A stretch of 64,000 bases of DNA from Stenotrophomonas sepilia (GCF_003244875.1 NZ_LXXZ01000041.1:1-64000); one strand, 5' to 3'; shown: positions 28,463-38,175, counted from the first letter of the stretch. Notes: a model not told the origin generated them from the letters alone. Program-made: numbers and translations.

Positions 28463-30574
28463 TTACGGCTGGGCGATGCCCAGCTGCTGCAGCACGAACG
28501 CGTACGACTCGGACAGCTCGCGGTAGCGCTGGAAGCGCCCCGACTTGCCGCCGTGGCCGGCTTCCATGTTGGTGCGGAACAGGATCGGGTAGGGGCCGGT
28601 GTTGTGATCACGCAGCTTGGCCACCCACTTGGCCGGCTCCCAGTACTGCACCTGCGAATCCCACAGGCCGGTGCCCACGAACAGCGCCGGGTACGCCTGC
28701 TGCTTCACGTTGTCGTAGGGCGAGTAGGACAGCATGTAGTCGTAATACGGCTTCTGCTCCGGGTTGCCCCACTCATCGTATTCGTTGGTCGTCAGCGGAA
28801 TGGTCGGGTCGAGCATGGTGGTGACCACGTCGACGAACGGGACCTGCGCCACCATCACCCGGTAATCCTGCGGGGCCTGGTTGGCCACCGCGCCCATCAG
28901 CAGGCCACCGGCGCTGCCGCCGGACGCGGCGACACGATCCTTCGCCGCCCAGCCCTGTGCGACCAGGCCGCGGGTGACGTCGATGAAGTCGTTGAAGGTG
29001 TTCTGCTTGTGCAGCAGCTTGCCGTTCTCGTACCAGTCGCGACCCATTTCCTGGCCGCCACGGATATGGGCAATGGCATACACCACGCCGCGGTCGAGCA
29101 GGCTCACCGCGGTCTGGTTGAAGTACGGATCCATCGACATGCCATAGCTGCCATAGGCGTACTGGAACAGCGCGCCCTTGCCATCCTTCTGGTAGCCCTT
29201 GCGGTAGACCAGCGACACCGGCACCTTCACCCCATCGCGCGCGGTGATCCAGACGCGGTCGGTTTCGTACTTCGAGGCGTCATAGCCGATCACCGGCTGC
29301 ACCTTCAGCTGGCGACGCTCACCGGTGGCGGTGTTCAGCTCGAACACGGTGGTCGGGGTTGTCATCGAGGTGTAGACGTAGCGCAGCCACGGCGTATCGG
29401 CCTCGGTGTTGTCGCCCAGGCCCATCGAGTACGCCGGCTCATCAGCCTTCACGTAGTCGCTGCGGCCATCCTTGAACAGCAGGCGGATGCGCTCCAGGCC
29501 CTCGGAACGTTCGGCGATGGCGGTGTAGCTGTCGAACAGCTCGAAGCCTTCGATGAACACCGCATCGTCATGCGCGATCCAGTCCTTCCACTGCGCACGC
29601 GAGGTGGCATCGGTCGGTGCGGTGACCAGCTTGAAGTTCTTCGCACCGTCGTTGGTGCGGATCACCCAGCGGCCGTCGTAGTGGTCGGCGTCGTACTCGA
29701 CGTCACGCTGGCGCGGGGCCAGCACGGTGAAGGTGGTCGGATCGCTGGCCGGTGCGTAGCGCTCTTCCGAGGACACAGTGCTGTGCACGCCGATGGTGAT
29801 GAAGCGATCGTCGCGGGTGCGGCCGATGCCCATGTAGAAGCTGTCGTCCTTCTCTTCGTAGACGACGGTGTCGGCGCTGGCTGGAGTGCCCAGCACGTGC
29901 TTCTTCACGCGCACGGTGAGCAGCGTTTCCGGATCGTTCTCGACATACAGCACGGTGCGGTTGTCGTCGGCCCAGACCAGGTCGCCGGAGCTGCCGGTGA
30001 TCACATCGGGCAGCACCTTGCCGGTGGCCAGATCCTTGAAGCGGATCGTGTACTGGCGGCGGCCGACATCATCATCGGCCCAGGCCAGCAACTGGTTGTC
30101 CTGGCTGACCTCCATCGAGCCGACGCTGAAGTAGCCCTTGCCGGCAGCCATCGTATTGACGTCCAGCAGGATTTCCTCGGCGGCCTCCATGCTGCCCTTG
30201 CGGCGCGCGTGGATGGGGTAGTCCTGGCCGGTCTCGAAACGGCTGTAGTACCAGTAGCCGCGCTCGCGCGCCGGCACGCTGGAATCGTCCTGCTTGATGC
30301 GCCCGACAATCTCCTTGTACAGGGTGTCTTCCAGTGGCTTCAGCGGTGCCAGCAGTTGGTCGGCGTAGGCATTCTCGGCCTGCAGGTAGGCCAGCATGTC
30401 CTTGTCCGCGCGCTTGTCATCGCGCAGCCAGTAATAGTCATCGTTGCGGGTCGCGCCGAATGGCGCCTTGACCACGTGCGGATGCCTGGCGGCGTCCGGC
30501 GGAACGGGCGGAGTGGCGGCGGTAGCAGTCGTGGTCATCAGGCTGGCGAGCAACAGGCAGAGGGTGGACTTCAT
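28463..30574 (-). CDS. ptrB: Exported S9 peptidase, oligopeptidase B type
   Basis: A 703-residue serine peptidase of the prolyl oligopeptidase clan. The signal peptide MKSTLCLLLASLMTTTATAA points to the periplasm, while E. coli oligopeptidase B is cytosolic. A beta-propeller (about 70-430) is followed by an alpha/beta hydrolase domain with the catalytic Ser in SGGSAGGLL (about residue 556) and His in EAGHGG. Trypsin-like cleavage after basic residues is expected from the family. The start at 30574 was chosen for the signal peptide; an upstream frame passes through a palindromic repeat. Confidence 0.92.
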   Translation of the reverse strand: MKSTLCLLLASLMTTTATAATPPVPPDAARHPHVVKAPFGATRNDDYYWLRDDKRADKDMLAYLQAENAYADQLLAPLKPLEDTLYKEIVGRIKQDDSSVPARERGYWYYSRFETGQDYPIHARRKGSMEAAEEILLDVNTMAAGKGYFSVGSMEVSQDNQLLAWADDDVGRRQYTIRFKDLATGKVLPDVITGSSGDLVWADDNRTVLYVENDPETLLTVRVKKHVLGTPASADTVVYEEKDDSFYMGIGRTRDDRFITIGVHSTVSSEERYAPASDPTTFTVLAPRQRDVEYDADHYDGRWVIRTNDGAKNFKLVTAPTDATSRAQWKDWIAHDDAVFIEGFELFDSYTAIAERSEGLERIRLLFKDGRSDYVKADEPAYSMGLGDNTEADTPWLRYVYTSMTTPTTVFELNTATGERRQLKVQPVIGYDASKYETDRVWITARDGVKVPVSLVYRKGYQKDGKGALFQYAYGSYGMSMDPYFNQTAVSLLDRGVVYAIAHIRGGQEMGRDWYENGKLLHKQNTFNDFIDVTRGLVAQGWAAKDRVAASGGSAGGLLMGAVANQAPQDYRVMVAQVPFVDVVTTMLDPTIPLTTNEYDEWGNPEQKPYYDYMLSYSPYDNVKQQAYPALFVGTGLWDSQVQYWEPAKWVAKLRDHNTGPYPILFRTNMEAGHGGKSGRFQRYRELSESYAFVLQQLGIAQP

Positions 30575-30614
30575 GAAGTAGGGTTCCTGGCGCATCAATG
30601 CAATGGTCTTCGGC

Positions 30615-30652
30615 GGGGTCAGATCCCTTTTCCCGAAAAGGGATCTGACCCC
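30615..30652. repeat. Perfect 38-base palindromic element
   Basis: GGGGTCAGATCCCTTTTC and its exact reverse complement are separated by CC. A related but imperfect element (GGGGTCGGATCCCC...CTCTGACCCC) lies at 37141-37171, which indicates a distinct repeat family. Confidence 0.8.
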
Positions 30653-30717
30653 AATCGCAGCCAAGCGGCAACCCTGCGGATCGTCATGGGCCATGCCGAC
30701 CGGCGTACCATGGATCC

Positions 30718-31911
30718 ATGAGTACCCTGCCCCACACGCCGGGCTACAGCCGGCGCAGCCATGAAATCGCCCCGTTCCATGTGATGTCCCTGCTGGCCCG
30801 CGCGCAGGCGCTGGAACAGGCCGGCCACGATGTGATCCACCTGGAAATCGGCGAACCGGACTTCACTACCGCCGAACCGGTCGTGCGGGCCGGCCAGGCC
30901 GCACTGGCCGCCGGCCATACCCGCTACACCGCCGCACGTGGCCTGCCGCCCCTGCGCCAGGCGATCAGCGGTTTCTATCGCAGCCACTACGGTCTGGACA
31001 TCGATCCTGAACGCATTCTGGTCACCCCGGGTGGGTCCGGTGCGCTGCTGCTGGCCAGCAGCCTGCTGGTCGATCCCGGCCGCCACTGGCTGCTGGCCGA
31101 CCCCGGCTACCCCTGCAACCGCCACTTCCTGCGCCTCGTCGAAGGCGGCGCACAGCTGGTGCCGGTCGGCCCGGACACTGCGTACCAGCTCACGCCGTCC
31201 CTGGTGGAACAGCATTGGAATGCCGACAGCGTCGGCGCGCTGGTTGCCTCGCCGGCCAACCCGACCGGCACCGTGCTCTCCGCCGACGAACTGGCTGCAC
31301 TGTCGCAGACCCTGCACGCGCGGGGCGGCCACCTGGTGGTGGACGAGATCTATCACGGCCTGACCTACGGCCTGGACGCGCCCAGCGTGCTGCAGGTGGA
31401 CGACAACGCATTCGTACTGAACAGTTTTTCCAAGTACTTCGGCATGACCGGGTGGCGGCTGGGCTGGCTGGTGGCGCCGCCGTCCGCAGTACCGGATCTG
31501 GAGAAGCTGGCGCAGAACCTGTACATCAGCGCCTCGAGCATCGCCCAGCACGCCGCGCTCGCCTGCTTCAGCGAGGAATCCATGGCGATCTTCGAGCAGC
31601 GCCGCGACGCGTTCCGCCAGCGTCGCGACTTCCTGCTGCCGGCACTGCGTGAGCTGGGCTTCCGTATCGAAGTCGAGCCACAGGGCGCGTTCTACCTGTA
31701 CGCCGACGTCAGTGCATTCACCGACGACGCGCAGGCATTCTGCGCGCATTTCCTGGAAACCGAGCACGTGGCGTTCACCCCGGGCCTGGATTTCGGCTTC
31801 CATCGTGCCAACCAGCACGTGCGCCTGGCCTATACCCAGGAGGTACCGCGATTGCAGGAGGCGGTGGCGCGGATTGCGCGCGGATTGAAGCGTTGGCAGG
31901 GATCACGTTGA
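30718..31911 (+). CDS. PLP-dependent class I/II aminotransferase
   Basis: A 397-residue fold-type I aminotransferase. The PLP-Lys is in NSFSKYFGMTGWRLGW, and the motifs ASPANPTGTV and VDEIYHGLTYG (Asp-Tyr pair) are classic. A C-terminal Arg (NQHVRLAY) binds the substrate carboxylate. The amino-donor range cannot be read from sequence; an aspartate- or alanine-type enzyme is likely. It is divergent from oligopeptidase B and flanked by two exported peptidase genes. Confidence 0.92.
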   Translation: MSTLPHTPGYSRRSHEIAPFHVMSLLARAQALEQAGHDVIHLEIGEPDFTTAEPVVRAGQAALAAGHTRYTAARGLPPLRQAISGFYRSHYGLDIDPERILVTPGGSGALLLASSLLVDPGRHWLLADPGYPCNRHFLRLVEGGAQLVPVGPDTAYQLTPSLVEQHWNADSVGALVASPANPTGTVLSADELAALSQTLHARGGHLVVDEIYHGLTYGLDAPSVLQVDDNAFVLNSFSKYFGMTGWRLGWLVAPPSAVPDLEKLAQNLYISASSIAQHAALACFSEESMAIFEQRRDAFRQRRDFLLPALRELGFRIEVEPQGAFYLYADVSAFTDDAQAFCAHFLETEHVAFTPGLDFGFHRANQHVRLAYTQEVPRLQEAVARIARGLKRWQGSR

Positions 31912-31913
31912 CG

Positions 31914-31985
31914 GTAGTGCCGGCCGCTGGCCGGCGACGGCATCATCCACGCATTGCAGGTTTGCCGGCCAGCGGCCGGCACCAC
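31914..31985. repeat. SMAG-type REP inverted pair
   Basis: GTAGTGCCGGCCGCTGGCCGG and TGCCGGCCAGCGGCCGGCAC face each other right after the aminotransferase stop. Confidence 0.8.
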
Positions 31986-31995
31986 CGGGCAAAGA

Positions 31996-32021
31996 AAAAC
32001 GCCGCCCTGGGGCGGCGTTTT
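31996..32021. terminator. Bidirectional intrinsic terminator
   Basis: AAAACGCCGCC-CTGG-GGCGGCGTTTT has T-runs on both sides, between the convergent aminotransferase and prolyl oligopeptidase genes. Confidence 0.85.
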
Positions 32022-32030
32022 CCGTTCTGC

Positions 32031-34127
32031 TTACTTGCCGCCCAACCGCTCCCACAGGAAGCTGTACGCCAGCGCCGACATGTGCGCGGCCTGCGCGTTG
32101 TTGGCGGCGCCGCCGTGCCCTCCTTCAATGTTCTCGTAGTAGGTCACGTCCTTGCCGGCGTCGATCATCTTCGCCGCCATCTTGCGGGCATGCCCCGGGT
32201 GCACGCGGTCGTCGCGGGTCGAGGTCGTGAACAGCACCGGCGGGTAGTTCTTCTTCGCGTTGAACAGGTGGTACGGCGAGAAGGTCTTGATGAACTCCCA
32301 GTCACTGGTATCCGGGTTGCCATACTCGGCCATCCATGAGGCACCCGCCAACAGGTGGCTGTAGCGCTTCATGTCCAGCAACGGCACCTGCACCACCACC
32401 GCACCGAACAGCTCCGGGTACTGGGTCAGCATGTTGCCGGTCAGCAGGCCACCGTTGCTGCCGCCCTGCACGCCCAGGTGCTTGGCGCTGGTGATCTTGC
32501 GCTTGACCAGGTCCCGCGCCACCGCGGCCATGTCTTCGTAGGCCTTATGGCGGTTCTGCTTCAGCGCCGCCTGGTGCCAGCGCGGGCCGTACTCGCCGCC
32601 GCCACGGATGTTGGCCACCACGTACACGCCGCCCTTCTCCAGCCAGGCGCGGCCCATGCCACCGGAATAGCTCGGGGTCAGCGAGATCTCGAAGCCACCG
32701 TAGCCGTACAGCAACGTCGGATTGGAGCCATCGAGCTTCATCGCCCTGTCGTGCACCACGAAGTACGGCACGCGGGTGCCGTCCTTGCTGGTGGCGAAGT
32801 GCTGCTCGATCACCTTGCCCTTGGCGTCGAAGAAGGCCGGCATGGTCTTCAGCGTTTCCGGGGCCTGGCCGATCTCGGCCAGGGCCAGCGTGGTCGGGGT
32901 CAGGTAATCGGTGGCGGTCAGCCACACCGCGTCGCTGTCATTGCTGTCCACTGCAGCCACGCCCAGCGTGCCGAAGGCCGGGGCGCCGACGAAGCGGCTG
33001 GTCTGCCAGCCATTGGCGCCCGGGGTCAGCACCGACAGGCGGTTCTTGACGTCGTCCAGCACGTTCAGCACCAGGTGGCTTTTGGTCCAGGTGGCGCTGG
33101 CCAGCGAGGTGGTCGCGGTCGGGGTGAACAGCACCTCGAAGTCGCGCTTGCCGGCAAGGAAGTCGTCCAGCTGGATCGCCAGCAGCGAACCGGACGCATA
33201 GGTCTTGCCGCCCACGGTCCACGGGTCGCGCAGCTCCAGGGTCAGCCACTGCTTGTGCAGGCCCTTCTCGGCCGAATTCGGCGCGTCGATCTTGGTCAGC
33301 GTGCCGTCGTCGCCACGCAGGTAGAGTTCGTTGTTGTAGAACGCCAGCGTACGGCTGACCAGGTTGCGCTCGAAGCCCGGGGTGTCATCGTGCATCGCCG
33401 CGATGTACATGTCTTCCGGCTTGCCTTCGTACACCACGGTGGCCGAGGCCATCGGCGTGCCGCGCTTCCACAGCTTGGCCACGCGCGGATAGCCGGACGT
33501 GGTCATCGTGCCGGCACCGAAGTCGGTGTAGACGAACACGGTGTCGCGGTCGACCCAGTTGAGGCCCCCCTTCGACTCCGGACGGAAGAAGCCGTCCTTG
33601 ATCCAGGTCTTGTTGGCCAGGTCGAACTCGCGGGTGACGTCGGCGTCGGCGCCGCCGCGCGACAGCGCGATCAGGCAACGGCTGTAATCCGGGCGCAGGC
33701 AATCGGCGCCGTGCCAGACCCAGTTCTCACCCTCGGCCTTGTTCAGCGCATCCAGGTCGAGCACGGTCTCCCACTGCGGCGACGCCTTGCGGTACTCGGC
33801 CAGGGTGGTGCGCCGCCACAGGCCGCGCTCGTGCTGCTGGTCCTTCCAGAAGTTGTAGTAGTAGTCGCCGATCTTCTGCACGCCCGGAATCTTGGCATCG
33901 GAATCGAGCACCTCGCGGATGCGGGTCTCCATCTGCTTGAAGGCCGGGGTCTGCGCCAGGCGCGCCTCGGACTTGGCATTCTGTTCCTTGACCCAGGACA
34001 GCGGCTTGTCGCCGGTAACGTCCTCCAGCCAGGCGTAGCGGTCGGTATCTTCAGCGGCCACGGCGGTCCCCACCGAGGCAGCGGTCATCATGCCGGCCAA
34101 CAGGCAGGCGGAAGCGAGTCGTGACAT
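32031..34127 (-). CDS. Exported prolyl oligopeptidase family protein (S9A)
   Basis: A 698-residue S9A peptidase with a signal peptide (MSRLASACLLAGMMTAASVG TAVAA). The beta-propeller (about 75-420) caps the catalytic domain. The triad is visible: Ser in GVQGGSNGGLL, Asp in STRDDRVHPGHA, His in IEGGHGG. It cleaves after proline in short peptides, here in the periplasm. It is a paralogue of the nearby oligopeptidase-B-like gene but belongs to a different S9 branch. Confidence 0.93.
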   Translation of the reverse strand: MSRLASACLLAGMMTAASVGTAVAAEDTDRYAWLEDVTGDKPLSWVKEQNAKSEARLAQTPAFKQMETRIREVLDSDAKIPGVQKIGDYYYNFWKDQQHERGLWRRTTLAEYRKASPQWETVLDLDALNKAEGENWVWHGADCLRPDYSRCLIALSRGGADADVTREFDLANKTWIKDGFFRPESKGGLNWVDRDTVFVYTDFGAGTMTTSGYPRVAKLWKRGTPMASATVVYEGKPEDMYIAAMHDDTPGFERNLVSRTLAFYNNELYLRGDDGTLTKIDAPNSAEKGLHKQWLTLELRDPWTVGGKTYASGSLLAIQLDDFLAGKRDFEVLFTPTATTSLASATWTKSHLVLNVLDDVKNRLSVLTPGANGWQTSRFVGAPAFGTLGVAAVDSNDSDAVWLTATDYLTPTTLALAEIGQAPETLKTMPAFFDAKGKVIEQHFATSKDGTRVPYFVVHDRAMKLDGSNPTLLYGYGGFEISLTPSYSGGMGRAWLEKGGVYVVANIRGGGEYGPRWHQAALKQNRHKAYEDMAAVARDLVKRKITSAKHLGVQGGSNGGLLTGNMLTQYPELFGAVVVQVPLLDMKRYSHLLAGASWMAEYGNPDTSDWEFIKTFSPYHLFNAKKNYPPVLFTTSTRDDRVHPGHARKMAAKMIDAGKDVTYYENIEGGHGGAANNAQAAHMSALAYSFLWERLGGK

Positions 34128-34196
34128 TGCAGCTCCAGGCAGTCATAAGCCGTGGAACGCTAGCACGGAATGCCGCGGCCTCCCCCGTGTCGAAGG

Positions 34197-34496
34197 TCAG
34201 GCCGTGGCCGCCGGGCCGCGCCGGCGACGCGCCTGTCCACCGGTACGCCGCACCTTCGGCAGCCGCGACAGGCGCGGCAGCGGGAAGCGCAACAGCGCCC
34301 ACCACGCCGCGAGCGGCATGCCGATCAGCCACATCGGCAGCCAGCCCAACCACGCGCTGCTGCCACGTGCCGCTGGCCAGACCAGTACCAGCGCCAGTCC
34401 GGCCAGCGCCAGTTGCCGCACGCCACGCAGCAGACGCGGGTCGGCGCGTTCGATGATGCGTTCAGTTGCAGGGTGACGGACGGAACGTGTGTTCAT
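34197..34496 (-). CDS. Small inner membrane protein of unknown function
   Basis: A 99-residue protein with two hydrophobic helices (about residues 28-45 and 50-70) and a very basic C-terminal tail (RLPKVRRTGGQARRRR), giving positive-inside topology. No family is recognised. The start was set at MNTRSVRHPATERII; the frame is open for about 70 more codons upstream without good coding character. Confidence 0.6.
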   Translation of the reverse strand: MNTRSVRHPATERIIERADPRLLRGVRQLALAGLALVLVWPAARGSSAWLGWLPMWLIGMPLAAWWALLRFPLPRLSRLPKVRRTGGQARRRRGPAATA

Positions 34497-34624
34497 GAGC
34501 CTTCTCCGGTAGACAATGCAACACAGCTTGGGCAAGCCCCTTCTCACAGATTGCGACACCATTGACGGATCGCGCACGCTCAGTCGACCATGCTCAGGCA
34601 AAGCCCTCCTGAGCCCGCTCCCGC

Positions 34625-35224
34625 ATGACTTCGATCCGCCCGCTCTGCGCCGTGTTGCTGGCCCTGTCCCTGGCGGGCCCCGCCATGGCGGTCGGTGAGC
34701 CGCCATCACCCCGTGCCAGCGCCCCGCGCGCCGATCCGGATGCCCCGATCGACCTCAAGCGCTTCATGGGCACCTGGTACGTGATCGGCCGCGTGCCGAA
34801 CTTCATCGAACGCGGGCACGTCGCCAGCGTCAACGAGTACGAGTTGCGCGACGAGCACAAGGTCGGCATCACCTACCGCTACCGCGACGGCTTCGGCGAA
34901 CCCCTGCAGGAGATCCGCGCACGCGCCAGCGTCGACCCGGACAGCGGCAACCACGGCTGGCGCACCTGGTTCTACCGCGTGGTGCCGACCCACTCCCGGG
35001 TGCTGGACGTCGCCCCGGATTACTCGTGGGCGCTGATCGGTTATCCGGGCCGTGAGATGGCGTGGATCTTCTCGCGCACGCCGGACATGGACAAAGCCCT
35101 GTACAAGGAGCTGGCCGAGCGCCTGCGTGACGAGTACGGGGTGAACACCGACAAGCTCAAGCGCGTGCCGCAGCACCCGGAGCAGGTCGGCAAGCTGGGC
35201 TACGAAGTACCGAACGCGCGTTGA
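34625..35224 (+). CDS. Lipocalin family protein (Blc-like), exported
   Basis: A 199-residue bacterial lipocalin. A cleavable signal (MTSIRPLCAVLLALSLAGPA MA) and a short Pro/Ala linker precede the barrel. The lipocalin signature is DLKRFMGTWYVIGRVPNF, and GYPGREMAWIFSRTPDM is the Blc-type C-terminal motif. Unlike E. coli Blc there is no lipobox Cys, so it is probably a soluble periplasmic protein. A role in storing or carrying membrane lipids is inferred from the family. Confidence 0.9.
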   Translation: MTSIRPLCAVLLALSLAGPAMAVGEPPSPRASAPRADPDAPIDLKRFMGTWYVIGRVPNFIERGHVASVNEYELRDEHKVGITYRYRDGFGEPLQEIRARASVDPDSGNHGWRTWFYRVVPTHSRVLDVAPDYSWALIGYPGREMAWIFSRTPDMDKALYKELAERLRDEYGVNTDKLKRVPQHPEQVGKLGYEVPNAR

Positions 35225-35236
35225 CCGCACGTGGAA

Positions 35237-35302
35237 TTGCCGGCCAGCGGCCGGCACTACCGTTTCCAGGCAATGGGGTAGAGCCGGCCGCTGGCCGGCT
35301 AC
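35237..35302. repeat. SMAG-type REP pair
   Basis: TGCCGGCCAGCGGCCGGCA-CTAC followed by GTAGAGCCGGCCGCTGGCC, between the convergent lipocalin and metI genes. Confidence 0.8.
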
Positions 35303-35317
35303 CGGCAGGCGTAGCGG

Positions 35318-36007
35318 TTACTTGCGGCTGTAATGCGCGACCAGGCGGTCGCCGAGCATCTGCAGCAGCTGCACCAGGACCAGCAGCAGGACCACGGTGA
35401 CCAGGGCCACGTCGGTGTGCGAACGCTGGTAGCCATCGCGGAACGCCAGGTCGCCGAGGCCGCCGGAACCGATCGCACCGCCCATCGCAGTGAAGCCGAT
35501 CAGGGCCACGGTGGTGACGGTGGCACCGGCGATCAGGCCGGGGCGCGCTTCCGGCAGCAGCACGCGGGTCACCAGCTGCCAGGTGGTGGCGCCCATCGCC
35601 TGGGTCGCCTCGATGACGCCTCGATCCACTTCGCGCAGCGCGGTCTCGACCAGGCGCGCATAGAACGGCGCTGCGCCGATCACCAGCGGCACGATCGCGC
35701 CGCGCACGCCCAGCGAGGTTCCCATCAGGAACAACGTGACCGGAATCAGCACGATCATCAGGATGATGAAAGGCACCGAGCGCAGCAGGTTCACCACCAG
35801 TGCCAGCGCGCCATAGGCGAACGGCCTCCGCTTCATCTGTGGCGCGCCGAACAGGTACAGCAGCACGCCCAGCGGCAGGCCGATGGCCAGCGTCAGCGGC
35901 AGCGAACCGAGCAGCATCAGCAGCGTGTCGAGGGTGGCCTGGCCGATGTCGGCCCACTTGCCCGCATCCAGGTGACGGAAGAAGCCGCCAGCAGCAGCAA
36001 TGATCAT
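35318..36007 (-). CDS. metI: Methionine ABC transporter permease MetI
   Basis: A 229-residue permease with five to six membrane helices and the EAA-type loop [25 protein letters not shown]. Its start overlaps the metN stop by 4 bases, and the pair makes the inner-membrane and ATPase parts of a MetNIQ-type importer. No metQ gene is next to it. Confidence 0.92.
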   Translation of the reverse strand: MIIAAAGGFFRHLDAGKWADIGQATLDTLLMLLGSLPLTLAIGLPLGVLLYLFGAPQMKRRPFAYGALALVVNLLRSVPFIILMIVLIPVTLFLMGTSLGVRGAIVPLVIGAAPFYARLVETALREVDRGVIEATQAMGATTWQLVTRVLLPEARPGLIAGATVTTVALIGFTAMGGAIGSGGLGDLAFRDGYQRSHTDVALVTVVLLLVLVQLLQMLGDRLVAHYSRK

Positions 36008-37011
36008 CGACGCAGCTCCTCGACGTGCACGCCGGCGGCCACGAAGGCAGCCTGCGCGGCGGACTGGTCGCCGCCCACCAGGGCGACCACCAGCTGGCCA
36101 TACGGGGTGTCCTTGATCCGGTCGATACGGCCGGACAGGATGTTGTAGTCGACCCCGGTCTGCCGCGCGACGCTGCCGAGCAGGGGTTCGTAGGTGTCGC
36201 CACCGAGGAAGGTCAGGCGCACGATACGGCCGCCAACGGCATCGAAATCACGGTGCAGCGCGCCCTCGTCCACATGCTCCGACTCGCTGACGAACCGGCG
36301 CGTGGTCGGATGCTGCGGGTGCAGGAACACCCGGGTGACCGGACCGGTTTCGACCATCTGGCCGGCATCGAGCACCGCAACGCGGTCGCAGACACGGCGG
36401 ATCACGTCCATCTCGTGGGTGATCAGCACGACGGTCAGGCCGAGCTCGCGATTGATCTTCGACAGCAGTGACAGCACCGAAGCAGTGGTCTGCGGGTCGA
36501 GCGCACTGGTGGCCTCGTCGCACAGCAGGATCTGCGGACGGGTCGCCAGCGCGCGGGCGATGCCGACGCGCTGCTTCTGGCCACCGGACAGCTGCGCCGG
36601 ATACTTCTGCGCATGCGCTTCCAGGCCCACGGTCTGCAGCAGCTCGGCCACACGCGCGTCGATTTCCGCCTTCGGCGTGCCGGCCAGTTCCAGCGGAAAG
36701 GCGACATTGCCCGCCACCGTGCGCGACGACAGCAGATTGAAATGCTGGAAGATCATGCCGATGCGCCGGCGCAGCGCGCGCAGGCCGTCGGCGTCCAGCG
36801 CGGTGACATCCTCACCACCAATCAGCAGCCGGCCACCGCTGGGTTCTTCCAGGCGGTTGATCATGCGGATCAGGGTCGACTTGCCGGCGCCGGAATGGCC
36901 GATGATGCCGAAAACCTCACCGGCCTCGATGGTCAGGTCCAACGGTTGCAGCGCGCTGATCTCGCGGCCGGCAACGGCATAGGATTTGTGCAGGCGCTGG
37001 AACTCGATCAC
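36004..37011 (-). CDS. metN: Methionine ABC transporter ATP-binding protein MetN
   Basis: A 335-residue ATPase. Walker A is GHSGAGKST, the signature is LSGGQKQR, and Walker B is [15 protein letters not shown]-terminal NIL domain (about residues 265-335), which binds methionine and causes trans-inhibition, identifies MetN. It forms an operon with metI. Confidence 0.94.
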   Translation of the reverse strand: MIEFQRLHKSYAVAGREISALQPLDLTIEAGEVFGIIGHSGAGKSTLIRMINRLEEPSGGRLLIGGEDVTALDADGLRALRRRIGMIFQHFNLLSSRTVAGNVAFPLELAGTPKAEIDARVAELLQTVGLEAHAQKYPAQLSGGQKQRVGIARALATRPQILLCDEATSALDPQTTASVLSLLSKINRELGLTVVLITHEMDVIRRVCDRVAVLDAGQMVETGPVTRVFLHPQHPTTRRFVSESEHVDEGALHRDFDAVGGRIVRLTFLGGDTYEPLLGSVARQTGVDYNILSGRIDRIKDTPYGQLVVALVGGDQSAAQAAFVAAGVHVEELRR

Positions 37012-37140
37012 GGGCGTGGCTCACCGGCTGGGTGACGGAAGGGGGCGTGCAGCCTACCAGCGCAGGCGGTCGCGCGCCCGCGCCATGGGCCAGAATGTTA
37101 TTCCTTTTGGTTCTAACGTACCTGCTCCGGCGCGGGTTCC

Positions 37141-37171
37141 GGGGTCGGATCCCCGCAGGGGCTCTGACCCC
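37141..37171. repeat. Imperfect palindrome of the GGGGTC element family
   Basis: GGGGTCGGATCCCC pairs with GGGGCTCTGACCCC with two mismatches. It is a relative of the perfect element at 30615-30652. It lies upstream of metN and downstream of the EamA gene, where a lower-GC patch at 37090-37120 could hold the metN promoter. Confidence 0.6.
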
Positions 37172-37190
37172 GCTTCCCGGCCAAACCGGT

Positions 37191-38087
37191 TCAGGGATGA
37201 TCCAGCGGCTTCGGCGGCTCCTGCCTGTTCACCCGCTCGCGGTGCAGCAGGTAAAGCCCCGAAGCCACGATGATTGCCGCGCCCACCCAGGTATAGCCAT
37301 CGGGCAGCTGGCCCCAGAAGGCCAGGTCCCAACCGATCACCCAGACCAGCCCGCTGTACTCCAACGGCGCGATCATCGAGGCCTCGCCCAGCTGGAAGGC
37401 CCTGGTCAGGGCGATCTGGCCCAGCGCCCCGGCCAGGCCCATGCCACCGATCAGCGGCGCATGTGCCAGCTGCAGTGGCACCCAGCCGGGAAGGGCCAGC
37501 AGCCCGGCACCGATGGCCATGATCACCAGGAACCAGACCACCATCGACTGCGAAGTATCTGTGCGGGTCAACAGGCTGACCGTGATCGCGGCTACGGCAT
37601 AGGCAGTGGCCGCGGCCAGCACCATCAGCCCCGGCACCGAGATGAAGCCATCGACGCCCGGCCGCAGCACCACCAGCACACCGACCAGGCCAATCCCGAT
37701 GGCGACCCAGCGCCGTGGCCCGACCCGCTCGCCCAGCAGCGGCACCGACAATGCGGCGATCAGCAGCGGGGCAACGAAATAGATGGTGTAGGCAGTGGAC
37801 AGCGGCAGGTCGCGCAGGGCGAACACGAAGCAGCCGATCATCGCCATGCCCAGCGCACCACGCAGCAGGTGCAGCCCCCAGCGGCGCGGCACCAGTGAAC
37901 GCGGCCCGGCGCTGGCCAGCACCCAGACCAGCACGAACGGCAACGAGGCCGCGCCGCGCAGGAAGGTTACTTCCAGGGTGGGGTAGCTGGCCGACAGCTG
38001 CTTCATGCCAGCATCCATCAGCGAGAAGCAGGCGACCGCAGCGACCATCCAGGCCACTGCGCGCGAGGGGGAGCGTTGCACGTTCAT
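37191..38087 (-). CDS. EamA/DMT-family transporter
   Basis: A 298-residue inner-membrane protein with ten predicted helices in two EamA repeats. SLMDAGMKQLSASYPTLEVTFLRGAASLPFVL in the first half and QIALTRAFQLGEASMIAPLEYSGLVW in the second are typical of drug/metabolite exporters. Substrate unknown. Confidence 0.9.
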   Translation of the reverse strand: MNVQRSPSRAVAWMVAAVACFSLMDAGMKQLSASYPTLEVTFLRGAASLPFVLVWVLASAGPRSLVPRRWGLHLLRGALGMAMIGCFVFALRDLPLSTAYTIYFVAPLLIAALSVPLLGERVGPRRWVAIGIGLVGVLVVLRPGVDGFISVPGLMVLAAATAYAVAAITVSLLTRTDTSQSMVVWFLVIMAIGAGLLALPGWVPLQLAHAPLIGGMGLAGALGQIALTRAFQLGEASMIAPLEYSGLVWVIGWDLAFWGQLPDGYTWVGAAIIVASGLYLLHRERVNRQEPPKPLDHP

Positions 38088-38114
38088 GGCCCATTATCGC
38101 CGACCGCACGGGAT

Positions 38115-38175
38115 TGTAGAGTCGAGCCATGCTCGACTGCCTTGTGAAGAGCAGTCGAGCATGGCTCGGTTCTAC
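38115..38175. repeat. SMAG-type REP dimer
   Basis: GTAGAGTCGAGCCATGCTCGACT and its inverted copy ending in CTAC, between the divergent EamA and YajQ genes. Confidence 0.8.

Noticed and set aside
28553..30721. A 722-codon plus-strand frame
   Set aside because: Antisense shadow of the oligopeptidase B gene with His/Val/Ala-rich composition.
37090..37120. Possible metabolite riboswitch upstream of metN
   Set aside because: The A/T-rich patch is short and lacks any recognisable SAM or other aptamer core; at most a promoter.
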